Shown: positions 1 through 9,699 of the stretch, in pieces
Layout: each line of letters begins with the position of its first letter
Numbering within the stretch: the stretch's first letter is position 1
Source of the DNA: Hyphomicrobiales bacterium
GTDB lineage: Bacteria; Pseudomonadota; Alphaproteobacteria; Rhizobiales; Rhizobiaceae
Assembly: GCA_900466945.1 (NCBI GenBank)
Contig: UBNV01000005.1
Coordinates: forward strand, 62,001 to 126,000
DNA length: 64,000 bases
Reading direction: 5' to 3'
Translations under genes and position numbers: made by a program
Notes under the pieces: model-generated
Databases searched by the model: none
What the model saw: only the letters and a program-made list of their open reading frames with translations
What the model was told of the DNA's origin: nothing

Positions 1-403
1 ATTGAAAGCACAAATTTTCAGCAAATGATCAGACTTTCAACCGGCCACCAGCGCGCCGAGCCACCGTAATTCAAAAGATGGGGCCATATGCCGTCCAAGG
101 GACAGGTTTAGAGGCCAATTCCGCTCCTTAGAAGCTGTGTGAACTCGCGTTATTGACGTGACGAGCTCAGTCTTGAACCCTTGGGGCGGATGCCCTGCTT
201 TCAGCGATGCTCATCCGTAGTGCTCTTGAAGAGATACGAACCGACGACCTGTCATAACTTCGGATCCAAGCCGGCGGAAATATAAGCCAGATCATGCATC
301 TGGTTCATTCGGAATGTCCGGAAGGGGGCCGTCAGCGGACCGTCTGCTTTGGGGGGCCTAAGAGAGAATAGCAACCGGATGCTGTCACCGCTCACCGCTG
401 GGC
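1..403. other. No gene recognised
   Basis: I see no coding frame with family resemblance and no RNA gene in this left edge. It ends where a degraded HNH-nuclease frame becomes readable. It probably consists of decayed DNA at the border of the accessory island. Confidence 0.4.
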
Positions 404-636
404 CGCGTTACTGCCTGGGATTTCCTTGCCGTTTGCTATCACCCCGACGATATGTGCTCGCTCGCTTGTCTGGCGACGGCGCACCTTGACGACAACCCGG
501 TCATAATGACGAGCGGAATCTCCGGGCGTTCTGCCAGCGGTGCCACATCCATGACCGGCCCGAGCATTTGCGGCGCCGACGACTGGCCTTTTTCATGACG
601 CGGGCGCTGGCCAACCTGTTTGACGGCCAGTACTAG
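404..636 (+). pseudogene. Degenerate HNH endonuclease remnant
   Basis: Two overlapping frames together read like a small HNH nuclease. One frame ends in AHLDDNP. The other, open from about 490, gives NLRAFCQRCHIHD and stops at 636. The NLRA-C-x2-CH signature followed by an Arg-rich helix is typical of the C-terminal half of small HNH proteins. The frame changes near 495-500 and no start codon with a ribosome binding site is visible, so this is a frameshifted relic. It is read on the plus strand and converges on the ATPase gene. Confidence 0.5.
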
Positions 637-651
637 ACGCTATGATTCTCG

Positions 652-3399
652 TCACAGCTTCTGGCTAAGAGATTTGTACAATTTCCGAGGATCCCCTGGA
701 TTCGGGACGAAAGTAAAGCAGTCGCAATACTGGTCGATCGCGTTCATCACGCCGAGCAGCGCCGGCGCTGTGAAGGCCAGAGCCTGGCCTGTTCCCCAGT
801 GACTGGTGAAGTTTGCAACGATCGTCGCCATGTTGGCGTTCAAGCCTGCCTCTTGAGCGGGTTCGAGAATAAGGGATCCGCCCGCCTTATGGAGTTTCAC
901 GGCGGCGTCGATCGCACTGAGGAATTCCCCCGCCAGCTGCTTGTTGTCATTGAAGGCGACGTCCACAGGTACGGGGATGCGCAGCTTGCTGATGAGATCG
1001 CTCAGCCGGTATTCGAGATACTGCCGGACTCCCTCTTTGGCGAAGTCAGCCTGTCCGGCCTGCAGCATTGAAATTGTAAGATCACGCACCTTGTTCACCG
1101 CGCCGGCTTGCGGCAGCACCGCGAACTGAGGGTTGCCTTCGAGCCGCTGGTGCCACCAGACGCCTGAGCCAGTGTGCTTGTTGAAGAGCTTTTCCAACAT
1201 GGTGTCGTGGCTCAGCAGGATCACCTGCAGCCCGTCCGGGTTGGCCGGCCGGGCAAAGCTTTTCCGGAGCAATTCCACGAGATAGAGCTGGTGGCCAGCA
1301 TCAAAGCTGGAGGTCACATCATCGAGCACGATAAACTTGGGCATCCCGCCGTACAGTGACGCGGCGGCAAGATAGAGCGCGATGGCGAAGGCATTGCGGT
1401 AGCTTTCCGACAACAGCGCCTGGGGTGACAGGTCGGCCAGCCCGTGGAACTCCTGCAAGCGGATCTGAAGATCCTCGCTGTTGGCCCGTTTGACGACCTC
1501 CGGCGTGACACCGAAAAACGACATCTCCGCGAAATTGCTCTTGAATACGGGTTCCACGGCGGCCAGACGGGCCTTGCTGATTGCCGCCTCTGCCGCCCCG
1601 AAATCGTCCGAGGCCCGGTCCAGAAATGTCTTCAAACGCGACACGCGGCCGGCGCGGGCCTTCTCCCGGTCAAGGTCAGTCTGTGCGGCGTCGAGTTTGC
1701 CGAGGCTCTCTTGCATCCGGCGGGCCGCCTCAACCTTCTTCGTCACCTCAACTGAAGACTGGGGAAGGATCTTCTCCAGCTCACGCTGCTCTTTCTCCAG
1801 CGCCGCATCCCGGGCACCCGCGCGCTCGCGCAACATCCCCAGCCAGACGGCAAGGTCCTTGGCCTGCGCCTCGGTAAGCACCCCCTTTTGCGCCGTATCC
1901 GACAGGGCAGCGATCGGGCGCTTGGCAGCATCGGGTTCCAACAGCTTCTCAAGTCCTGTCAGGTCAGCCCAGCCCTCCTCGTTCCATTCGAGGCCCACCG
2001 CCTGCGTCGCTTCGTCTAGTGCTGTGAATGCAGAGAGCTTAGTGCCGACGTGGCTGTGAAGGTCATGGGCAACTGCACTGTCGCACAACGGGCATATACC
2101 AGCGTTCGCCCACTCAGGCAGCTCAAGAGCCTTGGCCCCTGCCAGATAGAGCTGGAGGATGACATCGCCGGCCGTCTTCGTGACGGCCTCCTCGCGGTTC
2201 TTCGCGACATTTGCCAGCTGATTGGTGCGCTCGGCATCGGGCGCCTGCACGTTCAGCGTGACCAGTTCCTGCCGGAGCCGGACACATTCCCCGAGGCGCT
2301 CCCGTTGCGGGCCGCCCTCGGCAGCCTTGACGGCTTCGATACAGGCGTCCACGTCGATCTCACGGAACGTCTTGCCTGCGCAGAGTGCCGTCAGCGGGCC
2401 GATCTGCTCCAGTGCCGAGAAACACTTTGCGAGGCCATCGGCGAGCGGCATCGTGCCCCATTCATCGCCCGTCAGGATCAAGTGGTCGCGTTTCAGGGCA
2501 TCCCTTGCGTCATTGACGCCTTTCTGCGCGTGGGCTTGGGCTTGTGTGTGGGCCTGCGCGCCGAAGTGGTTATTGAACGCCCGCGTATTTGCCAGTGCCG
2601 CAAGGGCTTGGCGCATCCTGCTATAATCTGAGAGCCCCAGCAGACCCGCGAACGTGCGGCCCCGCGCCTGGGGTTTGGCCGCAATAAAATTTTGGAAGGT
2701 CGGCCCGTCGAGCAGCACGAACTCACGATTGAGGGACTGGAGGATGGCGTTGCCATCCAAAGTGCCGGATGCGGATACCGTTCGAGTTCCCGAGCTATCC
2801 CGCTTGACCTCGATTTCACAGGGCTGGTTCGTCACCATTTCGCGGAGCGAGAGCTTGATAGTCGCCGTCTGGGCAGGATGGAAACGGTTGAGGTAGTACT
2901 CACCGTCACGATCGCCCGGAGGGAGTTCTTCCAACCACGGCAGCCGCCCGGATATCGCATACCGGATGGCATCATATACGGATGTTTTGCCCACGCCGTT
3001 TACGGCGGAGACGCTGTTGACCTTATCGGACTTGAACTTCAATTCAAGCGGCTTGCCCTCATTGTTTATACCACGGAAGCCCTCAATGCTCAGACCTTCC
3101 AAAAACCAACCGGTGGGACCGGCACCGGGCGGAACTGCCGCAGCTGCGGTTGCGCCAGTTGCCGCAGGCGTGGGCGCAGTTGTTTGCTGTGCGGCGGCGG
3201 CTTCCGCATCAAGGATCGCTTGGAACATAGCATTCCAAACGGTCGAGGACGTGAAGGTTTCATCGCGGAGGACCGGGTAGAAGGTCGTGAGCTGTGCGCT
3301 CAGGGCCGCGTCATGCAACCCGAGATGCGTTTTGAACTTGGTGAGGTTGCTCTCCAGGTCAGCGTTTTCATCGAAGCCAAAGGCTGCCGCAACGGCCAT
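652..3399 (-). CDS. SMC/Rad50-like AAA ATPase
   Basis: A large SMC-type ATPase of about 915 residues. Numbered from the chosen start it shows a Walker A (NGVGKTS, about 134-140), a CPLC zinc-hook-like turn (about 436-439) within Ala/Glu-rich, helix-forming arms, an ABC-signature-like stretch (SPQALLSES, about 658), a Walker B (FIVLDD, about 689) and an H-loop (LLSHD, about 728). About 180 further residues of unknown fold follow. Proteins of this class act on DNA ends or structures, or serve as sensor ATPases in defence systems; the role here is inferred only. Two ATGs lie upstream in frame (3429 and 3414). The one at 3399 is preceded by GGGGGAGGG at good spacing, so I chose it. It is divergent from the next gene, with about 200 bp between. 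Confidence 0.85.
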   Translation of the reverse strand: MAVAAAFGFDENADLESNLTKFKTHLGLHDAALSAQLTTFYPVLRDETFTSSTVWNAMFQAILDAEAAAAQQTTAPTPAATGATAAAAVPPGAGPTGWFLEGLSIEGFRGINNEGKPLELKFKSDKVNSVSAVNGVGKTSVYDAIRYAISGRLPWLEELPPGDRDGEYYLNRFHPAQTATIKLSLREMVTNQPCEIEVKRDSSGTRTVSASGTLDGNAILQSLNREFVLLDGPTFQNFIAAKPQARGRTFAGLLGLSDYSRMRQALAALANTRAFNNHFGAQAHTQAQAHAQKGVNDARDALKRDHLILTGDEWGTMPLADGLAKCFSALEQIGPLTALCAGKTFREIDVDACIEAVKAAEGGPQRERLGECVRLRQELVTLNVQAPDAERTNQLANVAKNREEAVTKTAGDVILQLYLAGAKALELPEWANAGICPLCDSAVAHDLHSHVGTKLSAFTALDEATQAVGLEWNEEGWADLTGLEKLLEPDAAKRPIAALSDTAQKGVLTEAQAKDLAVWLGMLRERAGARDAALEKEQRELEKILPQSSVEVTKKVEAARRMQESLGKLDAAQTDLDREKARAGRVSRLKTFLDRASDDFGAAEAAISKARLAAVEPVFKSNFAEMSFFGVTPEVVKRANSEDLQIRLQEFHGLADLSPQALLSESYRNAFAIALYLAAASLYGGMPKFIVLDDVTSSFDAGHQLYLVELLRKSFARPANPDGLQVILLSHDTMLEKLFNKHTGSGVWWHQRLEGNPQFAVLPQAGAVNKVRDLTISMLQAGQADFAKEGVRQYLEYRLSDLISKLRIPVPVDVAFNDNKQLAGEFLSAIDAAVKLHKAGGSLILEPAQEAGLNANMATIVANFTSHWGTGQALAFTAPALLGVMNAIDQYCDCFTFVPNPGDPRKLYKSLSQKL

Positions 3400-3600
3400 G
3401 CTTCCCTCCCCCATTGCTTTACAGAACAATTAGCGGGGAAAGTGCATCTTGCGCAACAGCAACCTTAAATAAATCAGGGAAGCTCAAAGGTATTTGGGTA
3501 ACACTTTGCCGCTCGCAGCAGCACCGCCGCTGCCACTGAGTGGTAGGGGAGGTTGGAATGTGCGACATATTCAGGAGCGTTGAGGAGAGGGGCAAGAGAA

Positions 3601-4140
3601 ATGGCGATTGCGTGCCTAGGTTGGGGATCGTTGATCTGGGATCCACGTGAGCTTCCTATCCGCCGAGAGTGGTTTGACGATGGGCCGCTGCTGAGGGTGG
3701 AATTCACGCGCCAGTCGAACAACGGGCGCATAACTCTGGTGCTGGAGCCGACAGCACCCGAGGTGCGATCGTTCTGGGCCATTATGGACACGGACGACTT
3801 GGCGCTCGCGAAACGGCAGCTGATGGTACGCGAGGGGACGAAGAACGGCGACTGGGTGGCGACCTGGTCGCTGGGCGGAGCTGCGCCGGAGGCGCTGCCG
3901 GGCCTACCGGGCTGGGCCTTGGCGCATGGCGTGGGAGGCGTGGTGTGGACGGCACTGCCCCCGCAGTTCGACGGACAATCGGTGGCCCCGACCATTGAGC
4001 AGGTCGTCTCCTACTTACAGGGGCTCGAAGGTGCAAAGAAAGACGAGGCCGAACGCTATATCCGCCATGCGCCCCTGCAGATTAACACCCCGTACAGGCG
4101 GAGGATCGAAGCCGACCTTGGGTGGACGGCCCTGCCATAG
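3601..4140 (+). CDS. Gamma-glutamylcyclotransferase-fold protein
   Basis: A 179-residue protein that opens with ACLGWGSLIWDP. This resembles the YGSL substrate-loop motif of the gamma-glutamylcyclotransferase (GGCT/AIG2-like) fold. A C-terminal RYIRHAPLQINTPYRRRI segment has the look of a conserved tail. The start at 3601 follows GAGGAGAGG; an upstream in-frame ATG at 3553 lacks such a site. It is divergent from the SMC-like ATPase and may share its promoter region. The substrate is unknown, and the enzymatic assignment rests on one motif. Confidence 0.6.
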   Translation: MAIACLGWGSLIWDPRELPIRREWFDDGPLLRVEFTRQSNNGRITLVLEPTAPEVRSFWAIMDTDDLALAKRQLMVREGTKNGDWVATWSLGGAAPEALPGLPGWALAHGVGGVVWTALPPQFDGQSVAPTIEQVVSYLQGLEGAKKDEAERYIRHAPLQINTPYRRRIEADLGWTALP

Positions 4141-4835
4141 GGCACTGCATGCGCCATCATGGCCCCATCTTGCGCAACGGGAAGTGATGAAGCGGGATGA
4201 CTGCTTCCGGGCGAAGGCAACGAGCTTCGGTATGGCCGCAATGACGGCGCAAAGCGGTCATTGTCCTTTGCAGGTCGCATCAAGAGAATTGTCTGGCCGG
4301 TGTCTTCGCCTTGATGGGAGTCGAACCGTCGACCCGTGGCTGACCCACGTTAAGCACTTGAAACCTTTACTTGTGCAAGGTGAGAGGCCCATCGTAGCGC
4401 AACATCCTATTTTTGGGATGATGAGCGAGTTTCTCATCCGCCACCGCGGAATTGGCCAGGGCGCAATGGCCAAATAGAGTACATCGAATCCCGGCTGGGC
4501 TGACCAGCTTAAGTCAGCCTTACGTTATCCAGATCGGTTCTCGCGGATTGTCGAAGCGCTGGCGCAGGCCATCAAGCGCAGTCAGGCGGTGCAATAATCA
4601 GGACGTGGTCGGCGGAGCACGCTCCCACCCACGATATCCGAAACCCTGGACGCGAGGCCGCCTTTCGGCAGCACGCTGGGAGCAACTCTACCGCTTGCTA
4701 CTGTTTAAATCACACCTTAGAAATTGAAACACCAGGTGAGGACTGGCCTGACCTGGTGCACAAAAGATCGATGTCGAAGGCGCATGGCAAGCCAGTGGGG
4801 CCTGTTCGACTGCTTGGGGTGGTTATCTACGCAAT
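4141..4835. other. Intergenic stretch without a recognised gene
   Basis: About 700 bp with no convincing complete gene. A plus-strand frame ending in a stop near 4597 (reading VEALAQAIKRSQAVQ at its end) looks like the tail of a protein, but I cannot place it in a family and it has no start. A GGTTCGACTCCC stretch on the minus strand near 4315 resembles a tRNA T-loop, but no cloverleaf forms around it. Probably decayed island DNA. Confidence 0.35.
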
Positions 4836-5912
4836 ATGGCAGAAAGTCAAGTTCCTTTTCCCTACCTGCCGGCACAGCTGCAGGCCATCCGGGCCTCGAT
4901 TTCAGAGCCACGCTTCGCAACCTACCTCGCAAAGGGGGGCAGTCACGAAGAATATGCGATGGCACTGTACCTCTACAATGCACGGGTGGCCAAGGCGTTC
5001 CTTTATCCGCTGAATGTGGCGGAAGTGACGCTGCGAAACGCCGTCGACGATATCCTTGTCGCAAGGTTCGGAGCGAGCTGGCATCAGGACGCCACCTTCC
5101 GCGATCAGACCCTGACGGGAAACGGGCTGGCGACGCTCGACAAGGCCATACAAAGGGCAGGCGCCAACGCACCGCGCTATCAGATCGTCGCAACACTCAC
5201 CTTCGATTTTTGGTCGAACCTCTTCCGACCCGAATACGGCGCTCTCTGGCGCACCACCGTCAATATCGCCTTCCCGAATCTGCAGCACGGCCAAAGCCGC
5301 CAGGAGATCCAGAACCTGGTGAAGCCGATCAATGTCTTCCGGAATCGCGTGGCCCATCACGAACCGGTTCTCGATCTGAACGTGACCGACATTCACGCCA
5401 AAATCGTGCGGCTGATCGAATTGCGATGCACTGAAACGGCATCTTGGATGAAGCATCACTCAACTCTCAGCACTGTCGTTAGAACGCGCCCTCGCCGGGA
5501 CGGAACTAATGCCAATACCCTGGCTGCGAAGCTCGACCCGGGATTCGTGTCGGTCAAGCCGGAAACGAGTTTGGGTGAATTGGCCGAACTGCTTGATGAA
5601 AAGCACCAGGCAATCATCTGCCTCGATGACAAGGGGCGTCCGACCGCAGCTTTCACCGCTGTCGACGCCATTCGCTTCATCTCGGAAAGCGCCAAGGGAC
5701 TAGGCGGAATGATCGATCTAAAAGATCACACTATTTCGGACCTGCTCAAGATGGCCAACCTCGTGGATAGATGGACGCAAATGGACGACGCCACCCCGCT
5801 CGCTTTGGCGGTGAAGGAACTCCAGAAACCTCGCATCCAGATCCTCGTCGGGATCGAGGTCGCATCAGGCAAGGCGACGGGCGCGATTTTACGCGCACAC
5901 CGGCGGTATTGA
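4836..5912 (+). CDS. Abi-like HEPN protein with C-terminal CBS-like domain
   Basis: A 358-residue protein. Residues 1-200 resemble the Abi_2/AbiD-type abortive-infection family. They carry the HEPN RNase motif R-x4-H at R169-H174, inside FRNRVAHHE. HEPN proteins with this motif are usually metal-independent RNases used as toxins. Residues of about 235-350 read like a CBS-type nucleotide-binding module (SLGELAELL, ICLDDKGRPTAAFT). This suggests control by a nucleotide ligand, which is inference. It is followed 15 bp later by the phospholipase-D-like gene and then by a small gene, so the three are likely one operon. The start ATG has only a weak ribosome binding site. Confidence 0.75.
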   Translation: MAESQVPFPYLPAQLQAIRASISEPRFATYLAKGGSHEEYAMALYLYNARVAKAFLYPLNVAEVTLRNAVDDILVARFGASWHQDATFRDQTLTGNGLATLDKAIQRAGANAPRYQIVATLTFDFWSNLFRPEYGALWRTTVNIAFPNLQHGQSRQEIQNLVKPINVFRNRVAHHEPVLDLNVTDIHAKIVRLIELRCTETASWMKHHSTLSTVVRTRPRRDGTNANTLAAKLDPGFVSVKPETSLGELAELLDEKHQAIICLDDKGRPTAAFTAVDAIRFISESAKGLGGMIDLKDHTISDLLKMANLVDRWTQMDDATPLALAVKELQKPRIQILVGIEVASGKATGAILRAHRRY

Positions 5913-5927
5913 CCGGGAGGATTGCCG

Positions 5928-7142
5928 TTGAGCTTCAGATTAGTAGATTCTGGTTGGTCGGACGAACTGGATGCCGGTATGCGGGAAAGACCCCAAACGG
6001 TGTCGATCGTATGTCCCTTCATCAAAAAGCGGACCGTGGAGCGCCTGGTGCTCGCCCATCGTCCCTATGATCTTCGCGTCATCACTCGCTTCGACCTCAA
6101 CGCCTTCAATGCAGGGGTAAGTGATCTGGACGCGCTGGATCTCCTTCTCCAGAGCGGAGCGAAAATCCGCGGGGTCGTCGGCCTCCATTCCAAAATGTAT
6201 ATCTTCGGCGCCAGGCGAGCGATCGTGACAAGCGCCAATCTCACTGAAGCTGCCATGTTTCACAACAAGGAGTTCGGCTTTACCGCTGATGACCCCTCTA
6301 TCGCCATACAGTGCCAGAGCTATTTCGATCGCCTATGGGCCAACACCAAGCACGATCTGTCGAAAGACCAAATCGAGCAATGGCGTCAAATTCTCGCCCC
6401 GTACCGTGTCGGGACGAGAGATAGCGTTTCTCTGCCCGACTTCGGAGAGACCGTGAATGCACCATCCCCCTTTGTGCTAGAGCCTCCGACGGATGCGCCT
6501 GTGCAGTCGTTCGTGAAGTTCTTTGGGAGAACGGACAACCGCGCGTCGCTATCCATGCAGATCGACGAGGAAGTCATTCGCTCCGGTTCGCACTGGGCTT
6601 GCACGTACCCGATTGGAAAACGGCCCCGCCAGGTTCGAGACGGAGCCATCATGTTCATGGCACGCATGGTCCAGGCACGGAGCGACTACGTGATCTACGG
6701 CCGTGCTATCGGGAGGGAGCATAGGCCAGTCCTGGATGACGCCACTCCAGCCGATTTGTCGGTGAGAGCCTGGAAGGAGAATTGGCCGCACTACGTTCGC
6801 GTCCACGATCCCGTCTTTATCAACGGACCGCTTTCGGCGGGGGTGTCCATGGCCGACATGATGGCCGAACTCGGTCCGGGATCTTTTGCTCCAACGCAGC
6901 GCAATCTCAACGCGGGGAATGGTGGCAATCTCAATCCGCGACGGGCCATCATGAGAAAACCGCATATGGAGCTCACGCCCCAAGCCTATAAGTGGATACT
7001 CGGTCGGCTTGAGAAGGCGCTGATGCGGCATGGCGCGTTGGATCTCACTGATCCGCGTTTCGACCTTCCTGCGGAGCAGGAAAGCTCTCCAGATGTGCCT
7101 GCGAAAGCCTCGCTGGTGCCAATACGACTACCACAGGAGTAG
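5928..7142 (+). CDS. Phospholipase-D-like (HKD) protein
   Basis: About 404 residues. The N-terminal third contains GLHSKMYIFG followed by TSANLT, an H-x-K...N/S motif of the phospholipase D superfamily (about residues 87-106). Many PLD-fold nucleases occur in defence loci. Only one HKD-type motif is obvious, so activity would need a dimer or a degenerate second half. The C-terminal 200 residues are not recognisable. Two TTG codons compete as start (5922 and 5928). I prefer 5928 because GGGAGG ends 7 bases before it. The gene begins just after the HEPN gene and ends 3 bases before the next gene, suggesting translational coupling. Confidence 0.7.
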   Translation: MSFRLVDSGWSDELDAGMRERPQTVSIVCPFIKKRTVERLVLAHRPYDLRVITRFDLNAFNAGVSDLDALDLLLQSGAKIRGVVGLHSKMYIFGARRAIVTSANLTEAAMFHNKEFGFTADDPSIAIQCQSYFDRLWANTKHDLSKDQIEQWRQILAPYRVGTRDSVSLPDFGETVNAPSPFVLEPPTDAPVQSFVKFFGRTDNRASLSMQIDEEVIRSGSHWACTYPIGKRPRQVRDGAIMFMARMVQARSDYVIYGRAIGREHRPVLDDATPADLSVRAWKENWPHYVRVHDPVFINGPLSAGVSMADMMAELGPGSFAPTQRNLNAGNGGNLNPRRAIMRKPHMELTPQAYKWILGRLEKALMRHGALDLTDPRFDLPAEQESSPDVPAKASLVPIRLPQE

Positions 7143-7145
7143 AAA

Positions 7146-7538
7146 ATGGATATTCCGCACGTCTCTCGTCAGCCACCGGAAATCGGCAGTAGGGTGAAAA
7201 TCTACTTTGATCGCAAGTCGGGTGATCTCATCATCGAGAGCCCTGAGGGACAGCGCTGCAGGGATTTCTTGGGAGTTTGCATCGGCGAGGCTGTTTTCGA
7301 CACCGAGCCCACTGTAAGGGGCAGCACTCGCTGCATCGTGACAGGAAATTTTCTCGCGGTTCCGGGCACACGCGAAAGCCGCGATATCGAGTCGAAAATT
7401 CGCGCGCAGGGCAGATCGCATCTGGAGTTTTACTGGTGGCGCGACAAGACGTGGCCACTCCGTAAGGCGCGGCTGGCGTTCATTGCGAAACCACACGGTG
7501 GTTTTCCCACCTCAATGGCCGTTGACGGAGAAGTCTGA
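7146..7538 (+). CDS. Small protein, third gene of the HEPN-PLD operon
   Basis: A 130-residue protein of unknown family. It is rich in charged and aromatic residues (FYWWRDKTWPLRKARL near the C-terminus) and has no signal peptide or membrane segment. The ATG lies four bases after the stop of the phospholipase-D-like gene, so it is almost certainly co-transcribed. By position it could be a regulator, immunity protein or specificity subunit for the HEPN/PLD pair. The sequence does not tell which. Confidence 0.6.
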   Translation: MDIPHVSRQPPEIGSRVKIYFDRKSGDLIIESPEGQRCRDFLGVCIGEAVFDTEPTVRGSTRCIVTGNFLAVPGTRESRDIESKIRAQGRSHLEFYWWRDKTWPLRKARLAFIAKPHGGFPTSMAVDGEV

Positions 7539-7787
7539 CCGGGGACGCCTCGGCGCCATGCTTACAGGTCCAAGGTCTTGAGGCTGGGAACGTCGACAAG
7601 CAGCGGCCGTTACCTCTGTGACTGCCCAGTCTCCGATTTCAGTGTCATCCAGCACGCGGTCCTGGATCCCCTCGAAGCGATCGCGGTTGCAAGATTGTAG
7701 GCGACGTAGAGCAGCCGGAATATTCGAATGGGACCCCGCAAGTAGCCGAACCCCATGCCGAGCGGCGTCGTGATGTACGCTGCAGGC

Positions 7788-8069
7788 CTACTCAATGGCT
7801 TCCATCAAGTCATAACGAAAAATGTGCTCGGCAAGGATACTTGTCGTCTCGTACGGCTCGCCGATCCCATTGACCCGCCCGACTTCGGCAATCAAAAGAA
7901 GGTTCTTTCGCGGGCGCGATGCAATCACATATAGGAGCTTCTTGGCGCTATCCAGCGCATTAGGATCAGCGAAATGCGGAACCATGCCTTCGAGCAGCGC
8001 AAATGCTATCACGGAATCGAATTCAGCCCCTTTGACACCGTGAATGGTCGATATCGTGAAGGGCCCAGG
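7788..8069 (-). pseudogene. C-terminal remnant of a UvrD/Rep-type helicase
   Basis: The minus strand reads TIHGVKGAEFDSVIAFALL, then AKKLLYVIASRPRKNLLLI, to a stop at 7788. These match helicase motifs V and VI of superfamily 1A (UvrD/Rep/PcrA), in order and at the right distance. Nothing upstream on this strand continues the helicase. A GTG at 8012 exists but lies inside motif V, so no intact gene starts here. It is a relic of a larger helicase, perhaps the partner of a lost OLD-family nuclease. Confidence 0.65.
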
Positions 8070-8401
8070 ACAAGAGCGGAAAGTGGGAAAAACGCGCCCG
8101 CACGATCCGAGAGACGATCCGTGCAGGTGATCAACGCTATCTACCCGATGAGGATACGCTACCGTTCCTCACTTTCGTATTCCCTGAGATCGGCAGCAAA
8201 ATTGAAAAGTTCCTATCGTCTCGCTCAGCCCAAGCTCTGAGGTCCCCAGCATCAAGCCCTTAGGGTTTCCCGCGCTAATGCAGCTATCGATATACGGACA
8301 TTGTGGCGTGCCACCGCATTCTCGAGAAAATTCAACTATAAATTTCAGTTCGATTCATTTATTCGATCCTCCATACTGAGGGTAAAAGATGAGGAAATCC
8401 G
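8070..8401. other. Intergenic region upstream of the HNH gene
   Basis: No gene seen. The last 80 bases are AT-rich and probably hold the promoter of the downstream HNH gene. GAGGAAA just before 8402 is its ribosome binding site. Confidence 0.4.
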
Positions 8402-9625
8402 ATGCCCAAGCAGTGCATTATCTGCAACAAGGTTGCTGGCTCGCGCGAACATGTATTCCCGGCCGCCCTGGGCGGACGTCGGACGAACAAGCAGATTTAC
8501 TGCGGTCCGCACAACAACGGATTTGGTCCGCTCGCAAGCATAATTGCGCATCAGCTCAAGCCGATTAACGCTCTGCTGGCGGTTCGGCCGGATCGCGCCG
8601 ACAAAGCCGAACCATTCATATACGAAACTGAGACGGGAGAGCGTCTGCGGCTCTTTGCGGGATCGGTGCAGCGCACCGACAGTGATCCAGGACATAGCGG
8701 GACAATGAGGGTCCAGCTCTCGCTTGGAGGCACAGAGGGATTGCGCGCCGTCGCGTACATCGCATTGACTTTCTTCGCCCATCATTTTCAGGACTTCGCT
8801 CGGCTTGACCAGCTTGCTCCAGTGAAGAATTTCGTCCTCGGAGCGGAGCTCAATAATTTCGTCTGGTGGGAGTCGGCCGAAACGGCGGGAAAGCTTCCGG
8901 CAAATCCATTCAAGTTCGGCCACACGATCCAATTGATCACCGATGGCGAAACGCAACAAGCGGCGGCAATCGTCAGCCTGTTTCAGGCGCTGACATTCGG
9001 TGTGGCGCTTGGGACACTGTCTGACATGCCGTCGAAAACAGTGACGGTATTTATTGATCCGCATGCCGACCATCCGCCGGATGACATCCGTGTTGAGATG
9101 GCAAACGATGTCACAACGAAACTCAAGAAGCCCGAACCACTTCAAGCTCATCTCCGTCGAACCATTTTCGAGGGAGATGGGCAGGCCGCCCTTGGCAATC
9201 TGTTCCAGAAGATCGAACGATGGAAGTTCGATCAGGACATGGAGCCGATCAAGCAGCGTATCGCCGCGGCATCATCGGATCGGAACAATCTGGCTCTTGA
9301 GGTTGAAAAGATTGTAGGCGAGGAAGCTGGTCGGGTGCTGCGGCTGGCGCGTCATGTCGTTGACGATTTGAACGCTCGCAAGGGCGACAAGCCCCACATG
9401 AAACCAATCATCGCGATCCTCGAAGCCCAGATTGCCGAAGACCCAAAGCGACCGTCGGGACTATCCGCATTGGCTGAAAGTGCGATTGGGCCGGCAGCGA
9501 TCGAACTGGCACTTGCGCTGCTCGACGAACTGAAGACGACTCCCGTCGACCTCGATCTCCTGTGGAAATACTTCAGCTCAGGTCCGGGAGCTTATGTTGT
9601 CGGACAGGCATTGTTTCGCCCATAG
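8402..9625 (+). CDS. HNH endonuclease-like protein
   Basis: A 407-residue protein. Its first 40 residues form an HNH-type zinc/nuclease module: C5-x2-C8, E16-H17, LGG then N29, C34 and H37-N38-N39. The remaining 360 residues are not recognised. They hold an aromatic-rich middle and a mostly helical C-terminus. An N-terminal HNH on a long uncharacterised body is a common layout of defence or mobile-element nucleases. It is a single gene with its own ribosome binding site, converging on the following PD-(D/E)XK gene. Target and partners are unknown. Confidence 0.65.
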   Translation: MPKQCIICNKVAGSREHVFPAALGGRRTNKQIYCGPHNNGFGPLASIIAHQLKPINALLAVRPDRADKAEPFIYETETGERLRLFAGSVQRTDSDPGHSGTMRVQLSLGGTEGLRAVAYIALTFFAHHFQDFARLDQLAPVKNFVLGAELNNFVWWESAETAGKLPANPFKFGHTIQLITDGETQQAAAIVSLFQALTFGVALGTLSDMPSKTVTVFIDPHADHPPDDIRVEMANDVTTKLKKPEPLQAHLRRTIFEGDGQAALGNLFQKIERWKFDQDMEPIKQRIAAASSDRNNLALEVEKIVGEEAGRVLRLARHVVDDLNARKGDKPHMKPIIAILEAQIAEDPKRPSGLSALAESAIGPAAIELALALLDELKTTPVDLDLLWKYFSSGPGAYVVGQALFRP

Positions 9626-9699
9626 CGGGAGCGCTGGAAATGCAGCATCAATGAAGCATTCCCCCGGGGCGTCACGCCAGCCTTGCAATATTCGGTCTG

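Noticed and set aside
1481-2631. Long plus-strand frames inside the SMC-like ATPase gene
   Set aside because: They are antisense to a gene with all expected ATPase motifs and are explained by high GC content.
4300-4345. tRNA-like GGTTCGACTCCC on the minus strand
   Set aside because: The T-loop word is present, but the T-stem does not pair properly, the anticodon loop is not formed and there is no acceptor stem.
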